Shown piece by piece: positions 1 through 7,196 of a stretch of 14,639 nt of DNA (position 1 is the first letter of the stretch; each line of letters begins with the position of its first letter). The DNA is from JANXVV01 sp038230975 (GTDB lineage Bacteria > Planctomycetota > Phycisphaerae > Tepidisphaerales > Tepidisphaeraceae). Location: positions 1-14,639 of the forward strand of contig JBBRMF010000122.1 in the NCBI GenBank assembly GCA_038230975.1, in the 5' to 3' direction. The notes beneath the pieces are model-generated. The model saw only the letters and a program-made list of their open reading frames with translations, had not been told where the DNA came from and did not search any database. A program made the position numbers and the translations under genes.

Positions 1-383
1 GTATATGCTCGTCTTGTCGGTCGTATTCTCGTCCATGGTTCCTGTTGGTTATCGCCCCGCCGGATGCAGGGAAAGACAGGGCATCTTAGTCGACAGAGCG
101 TTCGAGGTAAATATACCGAACCTCCGTTAACCCCCGCGGAACTTATTTCGTGGGTTCTTTTTTTGGCTCTAGTGCGATGTCATGCCTAGAAATTAGGGTA
201 ACGTTGAATCGGGTGCCAATCCGCCTACGACAGATAGGAATTCGGACTCTCGCCAAACCAGGTCACTCATCTAATGATACTTGTACCAGCCGACGCCGCG
301 TACGTCGTTCCATGACGTAGTCTGGTGGCATAAGAAGCATTGATCCACCTTCGCGTGCATTTGTCCGGCTATCCTCATCGAGA
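1..383. other. Non-coding or unrecognised left edge
   Basis: I see no convincing gene on either strand. One plus-strand frame is open from the window edge to the stop at 187-189 (about 62 codons), but its translation matches no family I know and an open stretch of this length can occur by chance. The segment holds a terminator-like hairpin (129-164) and a short perfect inverted repeat, TACGTC/GACGTA with a 7-base loop at 301-319. It lies where the missing 3' end of the IS66 remnant should be, so it is probably unrelated DNA joined to the broken element. Confidence 0.4.
129..164 (+). terminator. Terminator-like hairpin with T-tract
   Basis: AACCC (129-133) pairs with GGGTT (152-156); after one C/T mismatch two further pairs form (135-136 with 149-150). 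The stem is followed at once by C and then seven T (158-164), the layout of a rho-independent terminator for plus-strand transcription. The stem is short and the gene it would end lies outside the window, so this is a modest call. Confidence 0.35.
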
Positions 384-780
384 TCATCTTAAAGTGCATC
401 CTGTAGGGACTTGGCGGTGCTTGGTGGCATTGGCGGAGTCATCGGTGCCGGCCCAGAGCCAGTTTTTTCTGCCAATGGCCACTCGGCGCAGGGCGCGTTC
501 GGGTGTTGTTGTCGATGCTCAGGTTCCCGTTGCTGATGTAGATCAGCAGCGCCGGCCATTGGTTGCGGGTGTAGGTGATCGCCTGGCCGATGGGGCTCTG
601 GGGCAGGACCGTGCCGGAACTACCCTCGGCATCGAGCCACAACTTGATCCGCTGGAGGATCGGCCCGACCCGCAATCCAAACAGCAGTAGCTGGCGCGGA
701 TCAAACCGCTCGGCGCGCAGGCCGTAGCTGGCCCGCAGCAGCAACGTCAACGGGTGCTGCATCATCCATGACACTGACAT
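384..780 (-). pseudogene. tnpC: IS66-family transposase TnpC, C-terminal remnant, frameshifted
   Basis: The minus-strand reading from about 735 down to 510 carries the conserved C-terminal part of the IS66 DDE transposase: a segment like 'RVGPILQRIKLWLDAE', then 'VLPQSPIGQAITYTRNQW', then 'IDNNT'. At about 500-506 the frame breaks. One base over, the family sequence resumes as 'ERALRRVAIGRKNWLWAGTD' and runs on, without family similarity, to a stop at 384-386. A normal TnpC is about 500 residues; only about 100 recognisable ones remain, and the N-terminal helix-turn-helix, zinc-binding and most of the catalytic region are gone. It lies just downstream of the tnpB remnant, the order expected in IS66 elements. 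It cannot be functional. The family call is firm; the exact edges of the remnant are not. Confidence 0.85.
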
Positions 781-826
781 ACGATACGCTCTGTCCAGAA
801 GAATATCGCAATAATATCAGATACAA

Positions 827-1027
827 TCATTTTGAGCTTCGTCCCGCCAGCAGCTCCATCAGTTCGGTGCTGCTCACCGTAATCGCCGTTTGCCCGGCGA
901 CGGGAAAACAGAAAATTCCCCGCTCCAGACGCTTGGCGTAAACAACCAGGCCGTTGCCATCCCAGAACAAGACCTTGACCCTGTCGGCAGAGCGGTTGCG
1001 GAAAGACGCGATCTGCCGAACGCTTAC
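827..1027 (-). pseudogene. tnpB: IS66-family accessory protein TnpB (IS66 Orf2), 5'-truncated remnant
   Basis: The minus-strand frame ending at 827 reads 'SFRNRSADRVKVLFWDGNG' and then 'LVVYAKRLERGIF', the core signature of IS66 TnpB (family form 'FRxRRxDRxKxLxWDxxGxxLxxKRLExGxF'). TnpB is an accessory protein of unknown exact role needed for IS66 transposition. Family members are about 115 residues and begin about 45 residues before this core; here the sequence upstream of 'SFRNR' no longer resembles the family, so the N-terminus and all of tnpA are lost. At 1021-1027 the plus strand reads CGCTTAC, which on the minus strand is GTAAGCG, like the tip of many IS66 terminal repeats; it may mark the left end of an internally deleted element, or be chance. 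Confidence 0.8.
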
Positions 1028-1205
1028 AGTGAAACCAGTAACATCGAATTTCGCTTTCAGTAACGAAAAGACGGCACCCACAGGACAGCGGCATCTCACC
1101 TTCGGAATTGGAGAACCCGGGATGGTCGGGTATCGGTGTTCCCTCGCTGCCGCACCAGACGCTTTGTTTCATGGCTTCCAGGTGCTTATAGCAGATATAT
1201 ACGTT

Positions 1206-2570
1206 ATGCCACTCCCAACGACATTCGCGCGGCGAGTCCTCCTCGCAATTGCCAGCGTCATTCTACTCGCATGCGGCAGTGTCACGATTCCTGTTGCAGG
1301 TGACGATCAGCCGACCACGCTCGAATCGCCAACTGTCGCGCCGAACTCGGCGGCGACTCCTTTGGTGCCGGAGGGTCCGGCGCAGGATGTGACCATAACG
1401 CAGCCATTTGATACGGCGAATTACCTCCACTGGTGACTGGATGGGTTGGAGGCAGAAGTTAGCGACTCAGGGGATTACATTTGATCTGACCTATACCGCC
1501 GACGGCACGAAGAACTTACGCGGCGGTCTCGACACCGCCGGCTCGACTTGGCGGAGGATATTTGAAGCAACGATCAATTGGGACACAAAGCCGCTGTTCG
1601 GTCTTGAAGGCGGAACCGTCTTCGTGGACTTTCAGGATGCGCAGGGGTCCAACCCTTCCGACAAGCTGATTGGCGATGTACAAGGCATCGACGGCTTGGA
1701 CGGCGTTCCAGTCGCGGCGCATCAAAACCGCACGCAAGTCGCGCAACTCTGGTATCAGCAGACGTCACCCGAAGGAACTTGGCGTATCAAAGTGGGGAAG
1801 GTCGATGCCAACAGCGAGTTCGATCGTTCGGCTTACGGCCGGCAGTTCCTCAATCAATCCACCGGTTCCAGTTCAACACTTTTTACTTTGCCCACTTATC
1901 CGGACGCCGCGACGAGCATCAATGTCTTCTTGAAGCCAACGAAGGAACTTCAACTTGGTTTGGGCGTGTACGATGGATCCCTTGCCCAGGGAGTTCGAAC
2001 TAGCGGATTGGGCCCTAAAACCTTCTTTCGCAGGCCCGACGATCTATTCCTGATCGGTGAGGCCGACCAAACCTGGAAGCTGGGCCCGCAGCAACTGACC
2101 GGTCGGCTGGGTGTCGGCGGCTGGTATAGCACCAACAAATTCGATCGAATCCGCGAGGGGGGGGGCGGGCCTCCGGAACCGGCGGCCCGTACACCTTGCT
2201 CGACCAGGCGCTCTGGCGCGTAAATCCGAAAGACGAAAAAGACGCGCGCGGCGTCAACCTGTTCCTCATGTACGGCTACGCCGACCCCACGATCCTCTTC
2301 TACGACTATAACATCGGCGGCGGTGTTTCGTGGGCCGGCCCTATCCCAGGTCGGCGCGATGACACCTTCGGGATTGGCATCCAATCCATTCAATTCAGCA
2401 ATGGAATCCCCGCCCGAACCGGTTACGAAACCAGCTAAGAAGCCTTCTACCGCCTGCAACTACGGCCCTGGTTCGCCATTCAACCAGTCCTTCAATACGT
2501 CGCGAACCCCGGTGGAAATCATACAAGGGACGCGCTGGTGGTTACGATTCGCTTCGAAGTCCACTTCTGA
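1206..2570 (+). pseudogene. OprB-family carbohydrate-selective porin, broken by two frameshifts and a stop
   Basis: A signal-peptide-bearing start at 1206 (hydrophobic segment 'RRVLLAIASVILLAC') leads into an OprB porin, an outer-membrane beta-barrel for sugar-type solutes. The barrel begins with 'TGDWMGWRQKLATQGITFDL' and ends with 'EAFYRLQLRPWFAIQP...DALVVTIRFEVHF', with the terminal aromatic residue typical of outer-membrane proteins, at a stop at 2568-2570. The reading must change frame twice: near 1425-1428, where one extra C seems present (otherwise it stops at 1434-1436), and at the nine-G run 2157-2165. It then meets an in-frame TAA at 2436-2438, after which the family C-terminus resumes in the same frame. 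Repaired, it would give about 454 residues, a normal OprB length. Either the gene is dead or several sequencing errors fall here; the nine-G run is an error-prone site, whereas the TAA looks like a true substitution. It lies directly upstream of the copper genes. Confidence 0.85.
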
Positions 2571-2618
2571 TCCATCGGTGAACGCTGGAACCGTCTCGAT
2601 TGCAGACTCGATTAAACG

Positions 2619-2655
2619 TTGACTGTATCGGGTGAGAGGGATAGAGTTTCTCTCA
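2619..2655 (+). promoter_or_regulatory. Possible promoter with overlapping dyad, near-leaderless start
   Basis: TTGACT (2619-2624) and TAGAGT (2642-2647) are separated by exactly 17 bases and resemble sigma-70 -35 and -10 boxes (5/6 and 4/6 matches). A perfect inverted repeat, TGAGAG (2633-2638) and CTCTCA (2650-2655), flanks the -10 box and its right arm ends on the A of the ATG at 2655. Transcription would begin at or next to the start codon, giving a leaderless message, and the dyad could be an operator. The pattern is seen; the function is inference. Confidence 0.35.
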
Positions 2656-3128
2656 TGCGATCGCCATGGTGTCATATCATTGTACACTTGACCGTCGCAG
2701 CCACGCTGCTGACAAGCCTGAGCTGCGTATGCCAGGGAGCAATTTTCTCCTCAGGCAACATGTGCTTTCACGAGGCGGAGTCAGCACGCCATGTGTGCTG
2801 CCACGACGACGACCATCATGACCGTGACGCTCGCGACTCCGATGCGCGCGTACACGATTCAGTCTTGGTCAAATTGTGTGATCAAATGACGGTGAAACAG
2901 CAAGAACGCAATTGCAATCATTGCAAGGGTTTGCTCACCATCGGTCCGGCCGCTCCGAAAAACTTCGCTCGTCTCTTTGATCTCAAGTTGTCTCCTCTTG
3001 TTTTAGATCTAACCACGGTCGCCACTTCAAACCGTCCCACGGTTTTTGAGCAGCATTTCGGTGATGATCCTTTGCCTTCTTCCTGCGCTTCCACGCTTTT
3101 GCGCCAACACTGCGCGCTGAACACTTGA
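2655..3128 (+). CDS. Cys/His-rich exported protein of unknown function, copper-cassette associated
   Basis: I do not recognise a named family. The 157-residue product has an N-terminal hydrophobic segment (residues about 8-24) fitting a Sec signal peptide, so the mature part is probably periplasmic. It contains a cluster of likely metal ligands: Cys37 and His39, then 'HVCCHDDDHHD' at 46-56, then Cys75 and a 'CNHC' pair at 87-90, with two more Cys at 144 and 153. The acidic His stretch and CxxC pair suggest binding of copper or another soft metal, which agrees with the downstream lipoprotein, TolC-type protein and multicopper oxidase. I chose the ATG at 2655 because the signal peptide begins directly there; an in-frame TTG at 2619 would add twelve residues ahead of it. 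It is separated from the next gene by 122 bases and may have its own promoter. No clear Shine-Dalgarno precedes the ATG. Confidence 0.7.
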   Translation: MRSPWCHIIVHLTVAATLLTSLSCVCQGAIFSSGNMCFHEAESARHVCCHDDDHHDRDARDSDARVHDSVLVKLCDQMTVKQQERNCNHCKGLLTIGPAAPKNFARLFDLKLSPLVLDLTTVATSNRPTVFEQHFGDDPLPSSCASTLLRQHCALNT

Positions 3129-3250
3129 TCCAACCCGCATAAACGTCTGGCTAACCTTCGTCTTAGCCCAGCTGCGCTCAATTACACACTCGCATCATTT
3201 CGTTGCGTTACAAACCAGCGCCAATTAGTCTTTCCTGAAGGAGATTCGCC

Positions 3251-3517
3251 ATGCTATCGCGAACGATATGTGCCGCCATCGGCCTCCTGCTGTTCAGCGG
3301 ATGCTCGACCGGACAACCCCAGCCGCTCATTACTGCCAATCACGCGGCCAGCCCCGAAGCGATCGAGGCAACTCCAGCGCTCCGGTCCACAACTCTCGCC
3401 GTTGACGATCCGGTGCTTGCGGCCAACACCCCGCCCGCATCGACCAAGACCACTCCGATGAAGCCTGACGCCAGCATGAAAGACATGCCGGGCATGAAAC
3501 ACGGGGGACATCCATGA
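3251..3517 (+). CDS. Small lipoprotein with Met/His-rich copper-binding-like tail
   Basis: This 88-residue protein starts with a lipoprotein signal, 'AIGLLLFSGCS', where Cys18 would be lipidated, and continues with a low-complexity Ala/Pro/Thr linker. It ends in 'MKDMPGMKHGGHP', a Met/His motif like those that bind Cu(I) in periplasmic copper proteins. A strong Shine-Dalgarno (GAAGGAG, 3237-3243) stands seven bases before the ATG. Its stop overlaps the next start in an ATGA junction (3514-3517), so translation is coupled to the TolC-type gene and the two surely act together. Likely role: membrane-anchored copper capture or delivery near the efflux protein and oxidase. Short lipoproteins like this are often seen next to cusC/copper oxidase genes but have no settled name, so the specific function is inference. 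Confidence 0.75.
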   Translation: MLSRTICAAIGLLLFSGCSTGQPQPLITANHAASPEAIEATPALRSTTLAVDDPVLAANTPPASTKTTPMKPDASMKDMPGMKHGGHP

Positions 3518-3543
3518 ATCCTATAACCATGAATCCTGTAACC
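3514..3543 (+). repeat. 15-bp tandem duplication at the TolC-type start codon
   Basis: ATGAATCCTATAACC (3514-3528) is followed directly by ATGAATCCTGTAACC (3529-3543), one mismatch. The duplication doubles the start codon and first five codons. Only the first copy is in the ATGA overlap with the upstream stop and has GGGGGA at good distance ahead of it; the second could serve as an alternative start. Confidence 0.9.
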
Positions 3544-4983
3544 ATCCGATTCGTACTCGCCACGGCGGGCCTTGCGGTTTTAAGCGGCTGCGCCACGGTG
3601 CCTCGCGCGGCCGGGTTTGGCGACGTCGAAAAGCTTGTCGCCGAGCGCACTGGCATGCGCGTCCATTGGAATCAAGGCACGTCGGACGATCAGGCCGTCG
3701 AAGAAATGATCCGCGCCAGCCTTCAGTCAGAACTGACGGCGGATCAGGCAGTGCAAATTGCATTGCTTAACAACCGCAATTTGCAGGCGACTTACGAGGA
3801 GCTTGGCATCGCCCAGGCCGATCTCGTACAGGCCGGCTTGCTCAAAAACCCCGTCTTCGACGGGCTATTCCGATTCCCCGACCGCGCCCCACGCGGGCCC
3901 AACGTGGAATTGTCGGTGACACAGGATTTCATCGACATCCTCTTCATTCCCGCGCGCAAGAAGTTGGCGGCATCGCAGTTCGAGGCGGCCAAGCTCCGCG
4001 TCGCGGGAGCGGTGCTGAATTTGGCGGCGGAGGTCCGCTCGGCGTTTTACCGTCTTCAAGGCGCACAGCAGATGGTCGAGATGCGCCGCAATGTTGTGCA
4101 GGCAACGGAGGCTTCCGCCGACGCGTCCCGTCGATTGCACGAGGCGGGCAACACAAATGACCTGAACCTTGCCAACGAGCAGGTGATTTACACGCAGGCG
4201 AAGCTGGACCTCGCCGAGGCGGAAGCGGAGGTGTTGGACGATCACGAACGGCTCACCGCGCTGCTTGGCCTATGGGGAAGCTCCACGCAATGGGCGATCG
4301 CTTCGCGGCTTCCAGAACTGCCAAACGCCGATCCTTCGCCACACGGAATGGAATCGCTGGCCATGACACAACGGCTGGATCTTGGAGCGGCCCACCAGCA
4401 GATTGAGATCACCGGCCGGGCATTAGGACTGTCGCGACAATTCTGGTTCCTGCCGGAACTGAGCATCGGCATCGACACGGAGCGTGACCCCGGCGGTGGC
4501 CGAGTCACCGGCCCTTCAGTTTCCGCCGCGATTCCGATCTTCGATCAGGGACAGGCCACTCTTGCTGCCGGAAGCGCGAGGCTGAGGCAGGCGCAGCAAC
4601 AGTATCAGGCGCTCGCCATCGAGATTCGCTCGCAGGTTCGCGCCGCACGCAATCGGATGGCCGCCGCACGCGCTCGCGCGGATTATTACCGGCGAGTCGT
4701 TTTGCCGCTCCGCGCGAAGGTAGTTGACCAGACGCAGCTCCAGTTTAACGGCATGTTTGCGAGTGTGTTCCAACTTCTTCAGGCGAAGCAGGCCCAGATC
4801 GACGCGGGGCGTGAATACATCGAAGCCCTGCGAAATTACTGGATTGCTCGCAGTGAATTAGAGAAGGCCGCAGGTGGCAGCTTGAACGGCTTATCGCTGG
4901 ATTCCCCGAGTACCATGCCTGCGGCGACGCAACCTATGCCCGCCCCAACCGACACTCAACAACCTCACCATCATGGAGGCTAA
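3514..4983 (+). CDS. TolC-family outer-membrane lipoprotein, CusC/CzcC-like
   Basis: A 489-residue outer-membrane efflux protein. The N-terminus has a lipobox, 'LAVLSGC' with Cys26 as the lipidation site, as in CusC. Two outer-membrane-efflux repeats follow: the first (about 75-250) includes 'LTADQAVQIALLNNRNLQ' and 'DLVQAGLLKNPVF', the second (about 285-460) includes 'ARNRMAAARARADYYRRVV' and 'FQLLQAKQAQIDAGREYIEA'. These helices form the periplasmic tunnel of a trimer. The C-terminus ends in Pro/Thr-rich sequence and 'PHHHGG', a likely metal-binding tail not needed for the fold. Members export metals or drugs only together with an inner-membrane RND pump and adaptor; neither is encoded here. 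The start overlaps the preceding lipoprotein stop, and the multicopper oxidase begins three bases after the stop, so all three form an operon. The first ten codons are a near-exact duplication (MNPIT-MNPVT), so the ATG at 3529 is an alternative start. The specific substrate, copper, is inferred from neighbours. Confidence 0.9.
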   Translation: MNPITMNPVTIRFVLATAGLAVLSGCATVPRAAGFGDVEKLVAERTGMRVHWNQGTSDDQAVEEMIRASLQSELTADQAVQIALLNNRNLQATYEELGIAQADLVQAGLLKNPVFDGLFRFPDRAPRGPNVELSVTQDFIDILFIPARKKLAASQFEAAKLRVAGAVLNLAAEVRSAFYRLQGAQQMVEMRRNVVQATEASADASRRLHEAGNTNDLNLANEQVIYTQAKLDLAEAEAEVLDDHERLTALLGLWGSSTQWAIASRLPELPNADPSPHGMESLAMTQRLDLGAAHQQIEITGRALGLSRQFWFLPELSIGIDTERDPGGGRVTGPSVSAAIPIFDQGQATLAAGSARLRQAQQQYQALAIEIRSQVRAARNRMAAARARADYYRRVVLPLRAKVVDQTQLQFNGMFASVFQLLQAKQAQIDAGREYIEALRNYWIARSELEKAAGGSLNGLSLDSPSTMPAATQPMPAPTDTQQPHHHGG

Positions 4984-4986
4984 CTC

Positions 4987-6519
4987 ATGCACAACAATCA
5001 CTCGGACAATTCCCTCATTACCAACGTTATGTCCCGCCGCAAGGCGATGGTTTCAGGTGCCGCGATGCTTGCAGGCGGCACGGTGCTTCTCCACGGAATT
5101 CGTAACGCGAATGCTGCCGAAACACCGCCGGTGGCGGCTGGTTCCCAACCCCACACCGACCACACTCCGCCCCCGCCCGGCGAGCCAGGTCGCGATTACA
5201 CGCCCATCGTGACACCCAACGGCGTGACGCTTCCTTGGAAGGTCATCGACGGTGTCAAGGTCTTCCATCTGATCGCAGAGGAATTTGAACACGAGTTCGC
5301 GCCGGGATTGAAAGCCAAATGCTGGGGCTACAACGGCCGCACACCCGGCCCGACAATTGAAGTGGTCGACGGCGATCGCGTGCGGTTCTACGTCACCAAT
5401 CGCCTGCCGGAACCGACGACTGTTCACTGGCACGGGGTCTTGCTCCCCGCGGGCATGGATGGCGTCTCGGGCCTCACGCAAAAGCCCATCGCACCGGGTG
5501 AGACCTTCATGTACGAGTTCACATTGCACCAGACCGGCACCTGCATGTACCACCCGCATTTCGACGAGATGACCCAGATGGGCCTGGGCATGATGGGCAT
5601 GTTCATCATCCACCCGCGTAAGGCCGAGGGGCCGAAGATCGACCGAGATTTCGCCCTCATGCTCAGCGAATGGAGGATCGACCCGGGGACCAGCCGGCCG
5701 AATCCTAACGAGATGACCGATTTCAACATTCTGACCTTCAACAGCAAGGCTTTCCCAGGGACCGCACCGTTGGTGGTGAAGAAAGGCGACCGCGTGCGCA
5801 TTCGAATCGGCAATCTCGGCGCGATGGACCACCATCCGATCCATCTGCACGGCTATCAGTTCAAGATCACCGAAACCGACGGTGGTCGGATTCCTCTTGA
5901 AGGCCAGTGGCCAGAGACGACGGTGTTGGTCGCGGTTGGAAGCACGCGCACAATCGAGTTCGTCGCCGACGAACCGGGCGACTGGGCGATGCACTGCCAC
6001 ATGACCCACCACACGATGAATCAGATGGGCCACGGTTTGCCAAACATGATCGGTGTCAAAACCAGCAGCATCGACAAGAACGTCCGGGCGCTGTTGCCGG
6101 GCTACATGACGATGGGTGACACCGGCATGGGTGACATGGCCGAGATGGGCATGCCCGCACCGAAGAACAGCATCCCCATGGTCGGATCGCCGGGGCCGTT
6201 CAGCTACGTTGACATGGGCGGGATGTTCACCGTGTTAAAAGTACGCGACGGAATCGCGACTTACGACGATCCCGGTTGGTACAAACATCCGGCCGGAACG
6301 GTAGCCACGATCGCAACGGACGAAGCCCTCCGCCGCGATGGCATCGACGTGAGCGCCCGCAATTCCGTCGGCGCGCCTTCTTACGACACCGTGATGGTTC
6401 CCACAACCGCGCCCACAACGTGGGCTTCGCTCCATACTTGCCTGATGCACCCGGAGGTGGTCACGGACAAACCGGGCAAGTGCCCCAAGTGCGGAATGAA
6501 GCTGGTGTCCAAAAAATAA
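4987..6519 (+). CDS. Tat-exported multicopper oxidase with C-terminal heavy-metal-binding domain
   Basis: A 510-residue copper oxidase, probably periplasmic, that would oxidise Cu(I) or another substrate with O2. Residues 16-44 form a Tat-type signal ('SRRKAMVSGAAMLAGG', cleavage near 'ANA-AE'). All four copper motifs are present: 'HWHG' 147-150, 'YHPH' 188-191, 'HPIHLHG' 283-289 and 'HCH' 336-338 with His342 and Met347, matching HCHxxxHxxxxM with a Met axial ligand. Only two cupredoxin domains are evident (about 85-210 and 220-360), with the type 1 site in the second. A Met-rich stretch (373-389, 'MTMGDTGMGDMAEMGM') follows. Residues 483-507, 'HTCLMHPEVVTDKPGKCPKC' then 'GMKLV', match the heavy-metal-binding domain usually written 'YxCPMHP...CPxCGM', more familiar at the start of CusB-type adaptors and copper ATPases. 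The gene follows the TolC-type stop by three bases. Detoxification of copper is the likely role, inferred from family and context. Confidence 0.93.
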   Translation: MHNNHSDNSLITNVMSRRKAMVSGAAMLAGGTVLLHGIRNANAAETPPVAAGSQPHTDHTPPPPGEPGRDYTPIVTPNGVTLPWKVIDGVKVFHLIAEEFEHEFAPGLKAKCWGYNGRTPGPTIEVVDGDRVRFYVTNRLPEPTTVHWHGVLLPAGMDGVSGLTQKPIAPGETFMYEFTLHQTGTCMYHPHFDEMTQMGLGMMGMFIIHPRKAEGPKIDRDFALMLSEWRIDPGTSRPNPNEMTDFNILTFNSKAFPGTAPLVVKKGDRVRIRIGNLGAMDHHPIHLHGYQFKITETDGGRIPLEGQWPETTVLVAVGSTRTIEFVADEPGDWAMHCHMTHHTMNQMGHGLPNMIGVKTSSIDKNVRALLPGYMTMGDTGMGDMAEMGMPAPKNSIPMVGSPGPFSYVDMGGMFTVLKVRDGIATYDDPGWYKHPAGTVATIATDEALRRDGIDVSARNSVGAPSYDTVMVPTTAPTTWASLHTCLMHPEVVTDKPGKCPKCGMKLVSKK

Positions 6520-6577
6520 AATTGCTCCAACGATCTTGTGTCGGTGCCCCGACGTTCGGGACATTCGGCGCGCAATT
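6520..6577 (+). terminator. Nested inverted repeats after the copper operon
   Basis: AATTGC (6520-6525) pairs with GCAATT (6572-6577), enclosing a smaller stem CCCGA (6548-6552) / TCGGG (6556-6560). There is no clear T-tract, so this is at best a weak terminator or transcript-end structure directly after the oxidase stop. Confidence 0.25.
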
Positions 6578-6651
6578 GTTTGAGGCCCGTTATTTGTTCG
6601 ACAGGCCTTCCTTCGGCAATTCGCGGAGGAGAAGTTTTCAAGGAGTCCTCC

Positions 6652-6930
6652 ATGAATCACTCTCAATCTGCGTCGGCGTCACGCCGTCATTCGGTTGCCC
6701 ACGTCGCCGTACTCTTCCGCCTTCTTTGCAGTGCGGTTTCATCCTTCGCTGACGACGTCCGCAAGCCCTCGGCGACCAATGTCCCCAACCAACCCGGCGA
6801 CGCCTAATCGCTTCTCCGAAAGGATCTCGCCGGCGATGCGGCCACCATCGCCAAATTCCGCGAAATGTACGAAGTCGGCCACGATGGGCCTGATGCTGTA
6901 TACTTTTCGTCTGCTGCAACTCGGAACTGA
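6652..6930 (+). pseudogene. Small exported protein interrupted by an in-frame stop
   Basis: A good Shine-Dalgarno (AAGGAG, 6640-6645) stands six bases before the ATG. The reading gives a signal-like N-terminus ('VAHVAVLFRLLCSAVSSFA') and 'DDVRKPSATNVPNQPGDA', then TAA at 6805-6807. The same frame continues with protein-like sequence ('SLLRKDLAGDAATIAKFREM', then 'YEVGHDGPDAVYFSSAA') to a stop at 6928-6930. The seamless continuation suggests a single gene of about 92 codons broken by a nonsense mutation. I do not recognise the family. It is placed where a further member of the copper cassette could be. Alternatively the 51-residue first part is a real short protein and the rest is chance. Confidence 0.45.
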
Positions 6931-7010
6931 ATCGGCAGTAGATCACATGGAAAGTTCCCGTCGGAGGAACAACATTGGGATGTAAATTTGGCTGAAAGTG
7001 AGGTAGTGTT

Positions 7011-7048
7011 GTTCGGAATTGTTCGGAATTGTCAGGAATTGTTCCGAA
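7011..7048. repeat. 10-bp phased tandem repeat with inverted ends
   Basis: GTTCGGAATT occurs at 7011-7020 and again at 7021-7030, then GTCAGGAATT at 7031-7040 and GTTCCG at 7041-7046. The period is one helical turn. TTCGGAA (7022-7028) and TTCCGAA (7042-7048) also form an inverted repeat. It lies in a gene-free stretch (6931-7230) before folK. It could be a regulator-binding array or a simple dispersed repeat; nothing else in that stretch except two hairpins is evident. Confidence 0.75.
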
Positions 7049-7087
7049 AGGATTCCGGGTCGTAACCTCGTGTGAATCCGAACCGTT

Positions 7088-7105
7088 ATGCTCCAACCGG
7101 AGCAT
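7088..7105. repeat. Perfect 7-bp hairpin upstream of folK
   Basis: ATGCTCC (7088-7094) and GGAGCAT (7099-7105) form a perfect stem with an AACC loop. No T-tract follows. Function unknown; a transcript-end structure, or a regulator site for the folK operon, are both possible. Confidence 0.6.
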
Positions 7106-7196
7106 GTTGGAAATGTCCGGTAAAACCTGGAATAGATCCGTGGGAATCTTGTTAACTTGGAACTTTGTCTCAAACGCCGAAAGAGAAGTCCCCTAG

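Noticed and set aside
1..189. Open plus-strand frame from the window edge, ending at 187-189
   Set aside because: No family resemblance, it overlaps a terminator-like hairpin, and its length is possible by chance.
762..1172. A 136-codon minus-strand frame overlapping tnpB
   Set aside because: The IS66 TnpB signature is in a different frame; this one shows no homology.
954..1205. N-terminal extension of the porin up to 954
   Set aside because: The signal peptide begins at the ATG at 1206; the upstream part overlaps the IS66 remnant and is not family-like.
2196..2438. A separate 80-residue protein starting at TTG 2196
   Set aside because: It is a middle part of the broken OprB porin, not an independent gene.
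5053..6033. A 326-codon open frame on the minus strand
   Set aside because: It is the antisense of the multicopper oxidase; its His/Val-rich product reflects the complement of that gene's codons.
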